NCBI GenBank assembly: GCA_039962225.1
Contig: JAMPKV010000007.1
Location: 62,001 to 126,000, forward strand
Direction: 5' to 3'
DNA: 64,000 nucleotides
DNA from: Microcoleus sp. AS-A8
Lineage (GTDB): Bacteria; Cyanobacteriota; Cyanobacteriia; Cyanobacteriales; Coleofasciculaceae
The notes under the pieces were generated by a model, which saw only the letters and a program-made list of their open reading frames with translations, was not told the origin of the DNA and did no database searches. Of this stretch, positions 1-8,759 are shown piece by piece (within the stretch, counting starts at the first letter, position 1; every line of letters begins with the position of its first letter). The translations under genes and the position numbers were made by a program.

Positions 1-610
1 TGATATTGGTGCCGATGGGTCTACCGTTGATGAGGAAAACCGATTGATTGATAGAAGCTCCTCGGTAGTAAGTCCCTGTATGAATATCAGCTCCAAAACC
101 GAAATCATTAATGGCAAATCCGGGTAAACCCCTCAACGCTTCTGCTGCACTATCAGCGCCTTGCTTTTGGATCTCTTGTTCAGTGATTGTGTATTCTGGA
201 GCAGATGTCTCTGGGATAGTATCTTTCTCCCCCGTTACAAAAATTTCAATTTCCTCCTCCTGGGTAGCATTGGGTTCAGTTTCGTTAATGGGTGAGGTTG
301 GCTGAGCTTCTTCAGCAATTTGGTTTGTTTGGGTGAGGCTGGGTTGAAATCGAGTTGGCTGTTGAACAAGTAACTGGGCGTTGGTGTGGAGACGCTCTAA
401 GTCACTGATTCGGGGGATGTCTAAGATGGGCTGCTCTGGGGGTAAAGCGTTGGTGGTGGAAGTGAGCTGGGATGACACAGGCTGAGCAGTGGCACTCGTA
501 TCTGCCTGATTAATACCGCTTGTTGTCAGGGAAGTTGTCTGTACACTAGCGATTGACTCAATACCCCAGCTGAGTAGGACAACGCTAGGCAGAAGAAGAT
601 GCAATTTCAT
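1..610 (-). CDS. TonB-dependent outer-membrane receptor, N-terminal part (cut by window edge)
   Basis: This reading frame starts at an ATG (608-610, minus strand) and stays open for 203 codons to the window edge, so the beta-barrel lies outside. The N terminus is a hydrophobic signal peptide (MKLHLLLPSVVLLSW...). A low-complexity Thr/Gln/Glu-rich linker follows, then a TonB-box-like stretch (EEIEIFVTGE) and the start of the plug domain (EALRGLPGFAI, YYRGASINQS, FLINGRPIG). Unlike the second receptor at 5601-8156, no AMIN domain is seen between signal peptide and TonB box. The family imports ferric siderophores or other scarce substrates using ExbB-ExbD-TonB energy, and exbB-exbD lie divergently 455 bases away. 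The substrate cannot be read from this part. Family assignment is firm. Confidence 0.88.
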   Translation of the reverse strand, partial: MKLHLLLPSVVLLSWGIESIASVQTTSLTTSGINQADTSATAQPVSSQLTSTTNALPPEQPILDIPRISDLERLHTNAQLLVQQPTRFQPSLTQTNQIAEEAQPTSPINETEPNATQEEEIEIFVTGEKDTIPETSAPEYTITEQEIQKQGADSAAEALRGLPGFAINDFGFGADIHTGTYYRGASINQSVFLINGRPIGTNI

Positions 611-1065
611 GTATTTTGACGCAAATGACTCACACCACTGGCTCTAGCTTCTTTGAGCAAGCGCTGAAAAAATAAACTTCGCGTTGACTCCAAAAAGCTA
701 CAGGTTATTTACGCAGAAGCCCTTATCTACGTCAAAAGACATGCTGTCAAACATGCAACAAGTCGTTAATTGATATTTATTAGCAGTAGTGATGAGAAAA
801 TAGAACGAATCGTTCTCTATGTCAAGTCAAAAAAATTAAGGCCGTCGTGGTAGTCGCTCTCACTCTCAATGAATCAAATCCTTATTTTCAGGCAATTCTA
901 GCCTTTATTTTTTCTTGAAATTCTCCAAGGAAGCAACTTCTTTGGCTCAATTACTTGACAAATGATCAGTCTCAGATTTATTTCTATTGAAAAGGATTGT
1001 CATCTTTGCCCGTACAATAGGCTCTTAGACTCACTGAGAGTTTTGACCACTATCTTTGAGAGTGC
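611..1065. other. Divergent intergenic region, receptor / exbB
   Basis: A 455-base gap between the divergent truncated receptor and exbB. It holds a perfect 15-base palindrome at 802-816 and a TTGACA hexamer at 955-960 on the plus strand, with an A/T-rich stretch about 18 bases downstream that is only a weak -10. No RNA gene or further ORF is seen. The position makes it the likely control region of both transcription units. Confidence 0.5.
802..816. promoter_or_regulatory. 15-bp perfect palindrome, candidate operator
   Basis: AGAACGA-A-TCGTTCT is a perfect 7-1-7 inverted repeat between the divergent receptor and exbB. It does not match the classical Fur-box consensus closely. An operator role is inferred from symmetry and position only. 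Confidence 0.3.
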
Positions 1066-1719
1066 ATGACAGCTATTAAATGGTTTCAGGACTGTGGAAT
1101 CGTCGCTTGGCCGCTCTTGGTGTTTTCCATTATGGCGCTGGCCCTGATTGTTGAGCGCATCGTGTTTTGGTATCAAGTCAATCGTCGGCAGCGTCGGCTT
1201 GTGCGAGAAGTACTGAAGACTTACCCCTACGATCCAAACGCGGCTCTCAATGGACTCAAAAGGAATGCAGATTTGCCCATTGCCCGAATTTTTTTGGAAG
1301 CTTTGGAGCTACAGCGCCCTAGTCCAGAGAAATTTCGCCTCGCTATGGACAGTGCCATACAAGCGGAAATACCGATACTTAAGCGATTTAACACAATTTT
1401 TGACACGATTATCTCTATTTCGCCGTTGCTGGGGCTGTTAGGAACCGTTTTGGGTTTGATTACCGCTTTTGGCTCCCTGTCGCTTGGTGATGTGGGTGGA
1501 ACTAAGGCGGCGGGCGTTACGGCAGGTATTAGTGAAGCGCTGGTTTCGACAGCTACAGGCTTAGTCGTTGCGCTCTTTACATTGTTGTTTTCCAATAGCT
1601 TTCGTGGCTTGTATCTGCGAGAGATTGCCCGAATTCAAGAGTATGGAGGGCAGTTAGAACTGCTGTATATCGAGCAACACGAACAAGGAGAGGTGCCTTA
1701 TGCCACGACTCATCGATGA
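1066..1719 (+). CDS. exbB: ExbB/TolQ-type proton-channel subunit
   Basis: This 217-residue inner-membrane protein of the MotA/TolQ/ExbB family forms, with ExbD, the proton-driven motor that energizes TonB-dependent import. Three hydrophobic segments are visible: residues about 10-33 (WPLLVFSIMALALIVERIVF), about 120-143 (ISPLLGLLGTVLGLITAF) and about 160-185 (SEALVSTATGLVVALFTLLF). The Gly/Thr-rich second and third helices are the family hallmark. The ATG at 1066 gives a normal family length. Its 3' end overlaps exbD by 20 bases, so the two are translated together. The setting between two TonB-dependent receptors argues for ExbB rather than TolQ. Confidence 0.92.
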   Translation: MTAIKWFQDCGIVAWPLLVFSIMALALIVERIVFWYQVNRRQRRLVREVLKTYPYDPNAALNGLKRNADLPIARIFLEALELQRPSPEKFRLAMDSAIQAEIPILKRFNTIFDTIISISPLLGLLGTVLGLITAFGSLSLGDVGGTKAAGVTAGISEALVSTATGLVVALFTLLFSNSFRGLYLREIARIQEYGGQLELLYIEQHEQGEVPYATTHR

Positions 1720-2101
1720 ACCTGACATTCCTCCCCAGATCAACATCGTGCCGATGATCGATGTGATCTTTGCAATCCTGACTTTTTTCATCGTCGCGTC
1801 GATATCTTTGACTCGTTCGGAAGGGCTACCTGTCAATTTACCGAGCGCCTCAACCGCAAAGAGCCAACCCAGTACGAAAATTACGGTGTCGATTAAACCC
1901 GATGGCGAGATTGCACTTAACCGTAAGCCAATTAAGTTGGAAGCTTTGGAAGAAGCGGTACGCTCTTTAGTGGAGCCGAACTCCGAACCCCTGGTGATCG
2001 TGAATGCTGATAAAAAAGTCGATCACGGTCAGGTAGTCAGTGTGATGGATCGCTTGCGTCAGGTCAAAGGAGCAAAATTGGCGATCGCAACCCAGAAATA
2101 G
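1700..2101 (+). CDS. exbD: ExbD/TolR-type biopolymer transport protein
   Basis: This 133-residue protein has a short cytoplasmic N terminus, one transmembrane helix at about residues 14-36 and a periplasmic domain. The helix carries the expected proton-path aspartate (NIVPMIDVIFAILTFF). It is the partner of ExbB in powering TonB. The start overlaps the end of exbB, which implies an operon. The gene ends 81 bases before the convergent thioesterase gene; that spacer holds a short hairpin (stems 2119-2124 and 2136-2141). No tonB gene follows in this window. Confidence 0.92.
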   Translation: MPRLIDEPDIPPQINIVPMIDVIFAILTFFIVASISLTRSEGLPVNLPSASTAKSQPSTKITVSIKPDGEIALNRKPIKLEALEEAVRSLVEPNSEPLVIVNADKKVDHGQVVSVMDRLRQVKGAKLAIATQK

Positions 2102-2182
2102 CCGCCCCAATTGACGAAAGCTGCTGCCGTGAAGCGCAGCTACTTCAAAGGGTTAGGCGATCGCTCTTTTCCTAAAAATTCG

Positions 2183-2983
2183 CTATCTAGAAATTTTTTG
2201 TTGATAAACCTCACTACCTACGTCCTGCACAATCTGATGCAGTTTTTGGTGAAGATCTTGTAGCAGGAGTGACCCAGCTGAGTGTAAAAAGAAATGATCG
2301 CCAGGAAACATCTTTAAGACAAAGGAAGCATTGGTCTGTTCCCGCCAAGCTTCCAGTTCATCGCAACTGGCTTCCCGATCTTGTAAACCACCAAAAGCCG
2401 TGATGGGACAATCCAGCGGCGTCTCTGGTGTGTAAGCATAAGTTTCAATGACAGCAAAATCTGCTCGCAGAGTAGGAAGGAGTAGCTGCATCAGTTCGGC
2501 ATTCTTTAATACCGCTTCCGGTGTACCGTTGAAGCGGCGCAGTTCCTGTAGAAACTCCGACTCTGGCAGAGTGTGAATAGGTGGGTCTGGATCGGGAACT
2601 TGAGGTGCACGATACCCAGATACAAATAAGTGTACTGGACTCACTCCATACTCTCTGCGGAGTAAGCGCGTAAGCTCAAAGCTAACCAGTCCACCCATAC
2701 TGTGACCGAAAAAGGCGAAGGGTTTGTCCAGGTAAGGAAGGAGAGTACTGGCAAGATGTTGTACGAGAGGCTCTAGTTGGGTGAATGGAGATTCCCTAAG
2801 CCGCATTCCTCGACCTGGAAGTTCGATCGCACAAACTTCGACGCTCTGGGGTAGACTATCTGACCAAGTACGAAAGACTGAAGCCCCTCCTCCGGCATAG
2901 TGGAAGCAGAACAGTCTGAGTTTTGCCTGAGGATTAGGTTTGAAACAGCTAACCCAACGGTTAAAAGTGAGGGGAGTTTTCAT
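2183..2983 (-). CDS. Type II thioesterase of the NRPS system
   Basis: This 266-residue alpha/beta hydrolase resembles the discrete (type II) thioesterases of NRPS/PKS systems, which remove wrong or stalled acyl groups from carrier domains. Visible motifs are FHYAGG near residue 28, ELPGRG near 55, the nucleophile elbow GHSMGG with Ser at about 95, and a C-terminal PGDHFFLHS carrying the likely catalytic His. Length is normal. It is the last gene of a minus-strand operon with the exporter, binding lipoprotein and receptor, divergent from the biosynthetic genes it should serve. Because the assembly line ends in a reductase and has no TE domain, this enzyme is more likely for editing than release. 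Confidence 0.9.
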   Translation of the reverse strand: MKTPLTFNRWVSCFKPNPQAKLRLFCFHYAGGGASVFRTWSDSLPQSVEVCAIELPGRGMRLRESPFTQLEPLVQHLASTLLPYLDKPFAFFGHSMGGLVSFELTRLLRREYGVSPVHLFVSGYRAPQVPDPDPPIHTLPESEFLQELRRFNGTPEAVLKNAELMQLLLPTLRADFAVIETYAYTPETPLDCPITAFGGLQDREASCDELEAWREQTNASFVLKMFPGDHFFLHSAGSLLLQDLHQKLHQIVQDVGSEVYQQKISR

Positions 2984-2995
2984 AATTTTGTAGTT

Positions 2996-3012
2996 GGGAG
3001 TCAGGAGTCAGA
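2996..3012. repeat. GAGTCAG heptamer repeat (STRR-like)
   Basis: Two tandem copies of the GGAGTCA heptamer lie just upstream of the thioesterase start. The same heptamer family recurs at 14870-14887, 27781-27820 and 55972-56017. Short tandem heptamer repeats of this kind are known in filamentous cyanobacteria. Confidence 0.6.
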
Positions 3013-3076
3013 TTTTCATCGCAACATTCGTGTGCTTTAAATGCCAATAGTTATATAGTGATTCTCAAGAGAAACG

Positions 3077-4375
3077 TTATGCTGCTTTAGCATCATGGTC
3101 AGGCACGCTGTCTTCCACATCGCGTAATAAGGGGAAGGCATAGCCAACCAAACCAACGCTCAACATACCCAAAGCACAGATGACGTACAACAGCGCCATG
3201 CCAGCACCAGAACCACTGCCAAACATCCCGCCGAAAATGGCTGCAAGATTGCCGTCGGGCTTCATTGCGGGTTCAAAGATGTAATCTGCTAGAGGGCCAG
3301 CTAGCAACCGACCGATCGCAGGAGAAAAGCCAGATATCAAAGTGTGGGTGGCTAAAACCTTGCCTTGCAAATCTGGCTCGACTTTGGTCAACCAAATTGC
3401 TCGATCAGAGCTAGAGATGGCAGGGAAATTGAACGATGAGCAAAATTGGGCAGGAATCCAGATCAACGGTATCTGAGCCAACCCAAAGATAATCTTACTG
3501 ACACCAGCGCCCACCATCCCCAACAATAAACTGTGTATCCGGCGTTTGTGACCCCCCCAAACACTCAAAAGTATCCCTCCAGTTACACCACCGACTCCCG
3601 CCGCCGCTTGCAAACTTGCCAAGACTTGGGCGTTACTATTGGTGCGAGCCAAAATCATCGGTGAATAAAGTGAATCACCAATGTCGTGAGCGAACCCAAA
3701 GAACGACGCTAATAATAGGAGTGCTAGCAAGCTTTTGCGGGCAAAAATGTAGCGGAAGCCGAAGGCAAGCTCTGGGAAGATGCCAGTAGGGCTTTGACGT
3801 CCTGCCTCACTAATAACGGGTTGCGGGATGTGTACGGCAAAGATGGTGCTGATACCAACAATAAAGCTGGTGAGGTCAATGAGCAAAATACCAGTGAAGC
3901 CAATGAGAGAATAAAGAACACCAGCTAAAGCAGGGCCAATGATTGCAGCACCGTAACTGAGTACCGAACCCATGCTGATAGCGCGAGTGTAGTGTTGCTT
4001 GGGCACGAGCATTGGGATGGAAACACTGTATGCCAAGGTTTGAACTTGACTGCAAAGTCCGTTGAGGATGGCTACTAAGTAGATATGCCAGATTTCTAGA
4101 TTGCCTGCAAGATGTAGGAGTAAGATTGCGACTGTAGACAACCCAGCAACCGTGTCACCGAGTATAATCAGCCGCTTGCGGTTGGAGCGATCGACAATTA
4201 CCCCTGCAAAGGGAGCGATTGAGATACTCGCTGCGAAGTAAAAGAAACCAATCAAGGCCAATGCTGTTGCTGAGCCGGTGAGTTCCCAAGCCCAGAGTGT
4301 GATAGCGAAGACCGTCATGCGGGTGCCGATCGTTGATATCATCTGACCGAGCCAGATGATAGTAAAAGTATGCAC
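3077..4375 (-). CDS. MFS transporter, probable siderophore exporter
   Basis: A 432-residue major facilitator with about 12 hydrophobic helices. The first loop motif appears as GVIVDRSNRKR (about residues 58-68), as in the EntS/YbdA-like drug and siderophore exporters. The N terminus (TIIWLGQMISTIGTRMTVFA) is typical of that MFS group. The gene lies in a minus-strand operon between the siderophore-binding lipoprotein and the thioesterase, so export of the finished siderophore across the inner membrane is the likely role. The substrate is inferred from context. A general drug-efflux role cannot be excluded. Confidence 0.85.
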   Translation of the reverse strand: MHTFTIIWLGQMISTIGTRMTVFAITLWAWELTGSATALALIGFFYFAASISIAPFAGVIVDRSNRKRLIILGDTVAGLSTVAILLLHLAGNLEIWHIYLVAILNGLCSQVQTLAYSVSIPMLVPKQHYTRAISMGSVLSYGAAIIGPALAGVLYSLIGFTGILLIDLTSFIVGISTIFAVHIPQPVISEAGRQSPTGIFPELAFGFRYIFARKSLLALLLLASFFGFAHDIGDSLYSPMILARTNSNAQVLASLQAAAGVGGVTGGILLSVWGGHKRRIHSLLLGMVGAGVSKIIFGLAQIPLIWIPAQFCSSFNFPAISSSDRAIWLTKVEPDLQGKVLATHTLISGFSPAIGRLLAGPLADYIFEPAMKPDGNLAAIFGGMFGSGSGAGMALLYVICALGMLSVGLVGYAFPLLRDVEDSVPDHDAKAA

Positions 4376-4460
4376 GGTAATATGTTTGAGTCTTTAAGTC
4401 TGGAACAAAGGAAGAGTGGGAAACGGGGAGAACTTCTTGCGCTCGACTCCTCTTGAGATT

Positions 4461-5585
4461 CTAAGAGAGTAGTAACTGACGGAGTTGATTCAAGACGAGT
4501 TCTGCCGCAATCGGTCCGCGCAGGACGCTCCAAAGATAGTAGTTGACAAAGTACACGCGATCCTGTTTGCTAGCGTTCAGGGTTTGTGCGATCGCATTTG
4601 TGTTCCATTCCTGCTGAAGATTTTTCAATGGGTTATCTACTGCGTTAACTGTCTTATTGTCAGGGCTAGAGTCCCAGCCTCGAACGAAAATGAGGTCGGC
4701 ATCTAACTGGGGTAATATTTCTAGTGAAACGCCGGTACTCTGGTTAGCCTTGGCTGGAAGGGACTTGAGTTTAAAGCCAAGGTCTTCAAGCAATCCACCA
4801 CTGTAGTCTGTGCGATCGCTAAACCAAATCTGCTCCTTGAGTCCCATCGTCGCTAGCAGCAGCGCTTGGGGATGCGCCGCGACTATCGGCGCTAGTTCGG
4901 TACGAACCGTAGCTAGTCGTTGATTGTATTCCTCAATCACTTGTTGGGCTTTTTCAGAGCGTCCCAGTGCCTTGCCAAGCACCTGGATGCTTTGCTGCCA
5001 GTCATCCTTTCTAGAACCCTTGAACAACAATGTAGGGGCGATTTGTGAAAGTAAGGCATACTCATCGCGATTCGGTCCAATTTCGCCCAAGATCAGATCG
5101 GGTTTGAGCTGGACAAGCAATTCTAAAGAGGGTTCGCCCCGTGTACCGACATTAACCGGCTGACTCGTCACTCGGCTGCCCAAGTAAGAAATCTGCTCGG
5201 CTGGGTTATTGTAGTCACTGCGCTGAAGTGCTTCTATCTCAGCAAAACCCGCAGGCTGCACATCCAGCGAAAGCAGGATATCTAACATGTGCGGCCCCAA
5301 CACAACCACCTTTTGTGACTGAGTGCAAACTTGAGTTTCACCCGCCTCGTGCTTGATAACTTGGCAGTCGCTAGTAGGAGACTGCGCTACCTCGATACTG
5401 GTTCTATTTTTGGAGGCATTGCTACTACAGGCGGTAATGAAGATGGCCGTGAGAATCCCCAGGATCAAGAGTTTGAGTGTGCGACTCCATCTCCAGCTGA
5501 TGACGGCTTGTTTGATATGACGATAATTGCGGTGAAGCTGCCGACCTGCACGGGTTGCCTGCCATAACCCAGTAAGATTTATCAT
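4461..5585 (-). CDS. Iron-siderophore ABC transporter substrate-binding lipoprotein (FecB/FhuD family)
   Basis: This 374-residue periplasmic binding protein of the helical-backbone (cluster A-II) type binds ferric siderophores delivered by the outer-membrane receptor. A hydrophobic helix (about residues 36-52) ends in lipobox ITAC with Cys 53, predicting a lipoprotein; the basic region before it is unusually long. The mature part shows family landmarks: VVVLGPHMLDILLSLDVQPAG, LVQLKPDLILGEIG, VRGWDSSPDN and a C-terminal VYFVNYYLWS. It starts 15 bases after the receptor stop, so the two are co-transcribed. The cognate permease and ATPase are not in this window and must be encoded elsewhere. Confidence 0.92.
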   Translation of the reverse strand: MINLTGLWQATRAGRQLHRNYRHIKQAVISWRWSRTLKLLILGILTAIFITACSSNASKNRTSIEVAQSPTSDCQVIKHEAGETQVCTQSQKVVVLGPHMLDILLSLDVQPAGFAEIEALQRSDYNNPAEQISYLGSRVTSQPVNVGTRGEPSLELLVQLKPDLILGEIGPNRDEYALLSQIAPTLLFKGSRKDDWQQSIQVLGKALGRSEKAQQVIEEYNQRLATVRTELAPIVAAHPQALLLATMGLKEQIWFSDRTDYSGGLLEDLGFKLKSLPAKANQSTGVSLEILPQLDADLIFVRGWDSSPDNKTVNAVDNPLKNLQQEWNTNAIAQTLNASKQDRVYFVNYYLWSVLRGPIAAELVLNQLRQLLLS

Positions 5586-5600
5586 TTCAGACCTCTCCGC

Positions 5601-8156
5601 TCAAAATTCCACTGATATTGAGCCTAAAACCGTCAGCGGAGCACCAGGGTAACCTCCTCTTGCTCTAAGGCCACTCGAACTCTCAAAATAACCGACGTTG
5701 AAAAGGTTTTTGACACTGAGAGCTGCTTTCCAATTAGCTCGTCGGTAAGAGATAGTGCCATTCGTTACGAAGTAACTTGGCAACTCAAAGGTATTTTCAA
5801 TATCTCCTTCTCTTTCTCCCACAAAGGTAAATCCAATTCCAAAGCCTAAACCTTGCAAATCGCCGCGTGGAATTTCATAGGTCGTCCAGAGACTTGCGCT
5901 GTGTTCGGGAATATTTCTTAATCTGTTGCCAACTGGAATCCTATTATCTTTTGTCACTTCAGAGTCAGTGTAGGCATAAGATGCAATAATTTTCCAGCTA
6001 GGAAGGATTTCCCCAGCGACATCGAGTTCAATCCCTTGACTCCTTTGCTCACCTGAGGCAATTACAAAGTTAGGATTGTTGATATCGACCGTGGCAACAT
6101 TTGTCTTTGTGATGCGGTAGAAGGATAAATTCGTGGAGAGTCTGCCGTCGAGCAAATCTGCTTTGGCACCTACTTCATACTGCGTACTGCGTTCAGGTTC
6201 GAGGAGCGAACCGTCGAATGTATTTCCCTCGTTGGGTCTAAACGAGCGGATATAGCTGGCGTAGAGGGAAATAGGTTCGATCGGTTGATAAACAATACCA
6301 ACTCTTGGGCTAAAGGCTTCATTATATTGAGTTGACGAAGAACTGGTTGCAGCGGAAGCAGTCGGATTGTTTTTTATATCTTGGTCTACGATGTCAAAGC
6401 GTCCACCTAGCAACAGTTTTAAATTGTCGGTGAGCGTAATCTGATCTTGTAGATAGACGCCCAAACTGTCTGTCTTTGTTGTTTGGCTACTCAGCAAACC
6501 CAGTTCGCTAAAACTCTTTCTGGGAACCAAGCCGTAAACTGGGTTAAAGATATTGAGTGGTGCTGGCGTAGACGAATCGGCGGCCAAATCCACGTCTCTG
6601 TCTCTATGACTGAGATCGACACCAAACAAAAGAGTGTGTTTAATTGGACCCGTGGCAAACTTGCCCACTAAATTGGTTTGTAGGCTATAAGATTGACTTA
6701 GTACATTGATACGTGTTTGGCGACGAGATAAGTTGCCGTTGCTCTCTGAAAGGCGACGGGGGTCAAAATTCCTGACACTGACATCTTCGTCGAGAAATTG
6801 AAACCCATTACGTAATGTCCAGTTTTCGCTGAAACGATGCTCTAACTGATACTTAGCCGTCAACTGTTCGTTTTGAACAAAATCGTCGGGTTCGCCGGTA
6901 ATGCGACTCAGTGGGATATCTGCTATCCCTTCGCCAAAGGCAGGTATGCCTCGATCTATCGGTCGCTTATCGTCCGAATACGCCAATTGAAATGTTACAT
7001 CGGTGCGATCGCTAATGTTCCAAGTCACGGATGGACTAATGAAAATACGCTCGATGTCCTGATCAAAGTCACGAAAACCGTCAGACCTCTCGTAAACTGC
7101 GTTCAGCCGGTAGAGTAGGCTTTTGTCTGGATTTAATGGCCCGGAAATATCAAAACGAGGTCGGATCAAACCAAAGCTTCCCGCTTGGAATTCAGCTTCA
7201 AAAAAAGGCTCTGATAAAGGCTTTTTGGTGACTAAGTTCACCACTCCCCCCGGTTCAGTCGCGCCGGATAAAATCGAAGCTGGACCCTTGAGGACTTCAA
7301 CGCGTTCGAGATTTGCCGTTTCTGGAGAACCATAGTCAGACAGTACGAACCCATCTTGCAGGGTAGAGAGCTGCTCGAAACCACGAATAATATACGCAGT
7401 TGTTGCACCACCCGCACTATTCCCTTGGGACACACCACTGACGTTACGTACAGCCTCTTCGACTCGAATAACTTGTTGATCTTCAAATACTTGTTCAGGA
7501 ACAGCCTGAATGGATTGAGGGATGTCGCGTAACGGGGTGTCTGTCCTAGTCACTGATACGGCGCGCTCGACTCGATATCCTCTTTCTGGCTCTTGTTCAC
7601 CCGTCACCACGATTTCAATCTCCTCCTCAACCTGCGGCGCTTCGCTAGGCACCTCAGATTCAGCCCCTGGCGTACTCGGAGCCGAGGGCTGTGTCTGCCC
7701 ATCAGGCTGGGTTTGGGAGGTTTCTGGAGTAGGCGTTGCCTCAGCCGTAACAGAAGGAGCGCTAAAGCTGAATACCAGTCCCTGAGGACTCGGAATGACT
7801 TGTGCTTTTGGCACAGCGCGATCGCCTGTCACTGTCACTCGAATGCTGTTAGGAGACAGAGAGGTTACCGTTACAGAAGTGATGCCCTGAGCTGGGTTTT
7901 CGGAACGAAACTCCCGACCCCCTCGTAAGTTCAACTGAGCATTGCTCAAGTCAATCAACAAGGTTTGCTTCTCGCTGGACGTGTTGACTTGGGGTGATGC
8001 TCCTGAAGCCGTCTCTAAAATCACTTCTAGACCATCAGTGGTTGTGTTGAGCCGCACGTCCGTCACTTGTACGACATCTGCTTTGGCTGGCATCCCTACC
8101 AACACAGCAACTGAGCCTGTGAACAACAGGCTAGGGAGTAAGGGCTGTAGTTTCAA
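5601..8156 (-). CDS. TonB-dependent siderophore receptor with N-terminal AMIN domain
   Basis: This 851-residue outer-membrane receptor is the likely importer of the siderophore made by the adjacent cluster. Order: signal peptide (1-26), AMIN domain (about 28-130, VVQVTDVRLNTTTDGLEVIL...), a Pro/Thr/Glu-rich linker, TonB box (EIEIVVTGE, about 180), plug domain (RDIPQSIQAVP, IIRGF, RVEVLKGPASIL, GGVVNLVTKKP, about 200-315), then a 22-strand-type barrel ending in Phe (SISVEF). AMIN domains in front of TonB receptors are a cyanobacterial feature and are thought to help envelope localization. It is the first gene of the minus-strand operon, and its promoter region is shared with the biosynthetic operon. 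Confidence 0.95.
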   Translation of the reverse strand: MKLQPLLPSLLFTGSVAVLVGMPAKADVVQVTDVRLNTTTDGLEVILETASGASPQVNTSSEKQTLLIDLSNAQLNLRGGREFRSENPAQGITSVTVTSLSPNSIRVTVTGDRAVPKAQVIPSPQGLVFSFSAPSVTAEATPTPETSQTQPDGQTQPSAPSTPGAESEVPSEAPQVEEEIEIVVTGEQEPERGYRVERAVSVTRTDTPLRDIPQSIQAVPEQVFEDQQVIRVEEAVRNVSGVSQGNSAGGATTAYIIRGFEQLSTLQDGFVLSDYGSPETANLERVEVLKGPASILSGATEPGGVVNLVTKKPLSEPFFEAEFQAGSFGLIRPRFDISGPLNPDKSLLYRLNAVYERSDGFRDFDQDIERIFISPSVTWNISDRTDVTFQLAYSDDKRPIDRGIPAFGEGIADIPLSRITGEPDDFVQNEQLTAKYQLEHRFSENWTLRNGFQFLDEDVSVRNFDPRRLSESNGNLSRRQTRINVLSQSYSLQTNLVGKFATGPIKHTLLFGVDLSHRDRDVDLAADSSTPAPLNIFNPVYGLVPRKSFSELGLLSSQTTKTDSLGVYLQDQITLTDNLKLLLGGRFDIVDQDIKNNPTASAATSSSSTQYNEAFSPRVGIVYQPIEPISLYASYIRSFRPNEGNTFDGSLLEPERSTQYEVGAKADLLDGRLSTNLSFYRITKTNVATVDINNPNFVIASGEQRSQGIELDVAGEILPSWKIIASYAYTDSEVTKDNRIPVGNRLRNIPEHSASLWTTYEIPRGDLQGLGFGIGFTFVGEREGDIENTFELPSYFVTNGTISYRRANWKAALSVKNLFNVGYFESSSGLRARGGYPGAPLTVLGSISVEF

Positions 8157-8243
8157 TCCGGTTTCCTCACACTCAATCGATGCACTCGATTTGCCGTCGG
8201 TGCCCTAGTTACTTATTGCGACTATTTATCACTAGACTTGAAA

Positions 8244-8273
8244 AAATTACACCAATTGATAAATCAATGTCAA
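8244..8273 (-). promoter_or_regulatory. Candidate promoter of the receptor operon with operator-like palindrome
   Basis: On the minus strand TTGACA (8273-8268) is followed after 18 bases by TAATTT (8249-8244). The spacer contains the perfect 6-2-6 palindrome ATTGATAAATCAAT (8255-8268). A repressor bound there would block polymerase. Iron control through Fur is inferred from gene content; the site is not a textbook Fur box. Confidence 0.45.
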
Positions 8274-8293
8274 GGGAGTAAAATTTTTTCTTA

Positions 8294-8324
8294 TTGACAA
8301 TCTATATCAATTCTCTAGTAGAAT
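8294..8324 (+). promoter_or_regulatory. Candidate promoter of the biosynthetic operon with inverted repeat
   Basis: TTGACA (8294-8299) is followed by TAGAAT (8319-8324, 19-base spacer) or TAGTAG (8316-8321, 16-base spacer). An imperfect inverted repeat TTGACA-N5-TATCAA (8294-8310) overlaps the -35 element. It resembles the palindrome in the opposing promoter, which suggests one shared regulator. Confidence 0.38.
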
Positions 8325-8759
8325 GTGCTGATTAGATTGGCGATTGCCTTCGGCAGCAGTAAAGCATGTCGTAGCCAGAAACACCTTGCCCGTGTTTCTA
8401 TGGCGTTTTGACAGATACACCATTAAAAGCCTTATAGAGGGATGTTGGTTGATGTCTGCTAAAAGCCTTCTGCTGGTGTCGTCGCTCTAACGGGAAGTGA
8501 TTGCTAAAACCGTCCAAGTAAGCTGTAATTTACTATTGCGGCAACCCTCAAGAGTTTTTTGACTATTACTTTCATTTAGGGCTTGTCAATAGCAAAACAA
8601 TGTAATAAGCTGGTCAACACTATCAAGAAAGACTTCTAATAAGCAACATCAGTTGCTAGGAAATTCATTTCTTAACCCGCAAATTGCAACTAGGTTGTTC
8701 TAGTGCAGATAAGCTGCGTCTGACCTTTCAGTCGCACAATTCAAGAACGGTGCATTGTC

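Larger units (their letters stand above)
8157..8759. other. 603-base divergent control region between receptor operon and biosynthetic operon
   Basis: The gap separates the receptor start (8156, minus) from the ACP start (8760, plus). It contains two candidate promoters with TTGA-type inverted repeats (8244-8273 and 8294-8324), a GCGATTGCCTTCGGC repeat fragment near 8341, and a hairpin with 8-bp perfect stems (8377-8384/8392-8399, loop 7). About 430 bases of leader would precede the ACP gene if the plus-strand promoter is used. No convincing ORF or RNA gene is seen. Confidence 0.55.
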
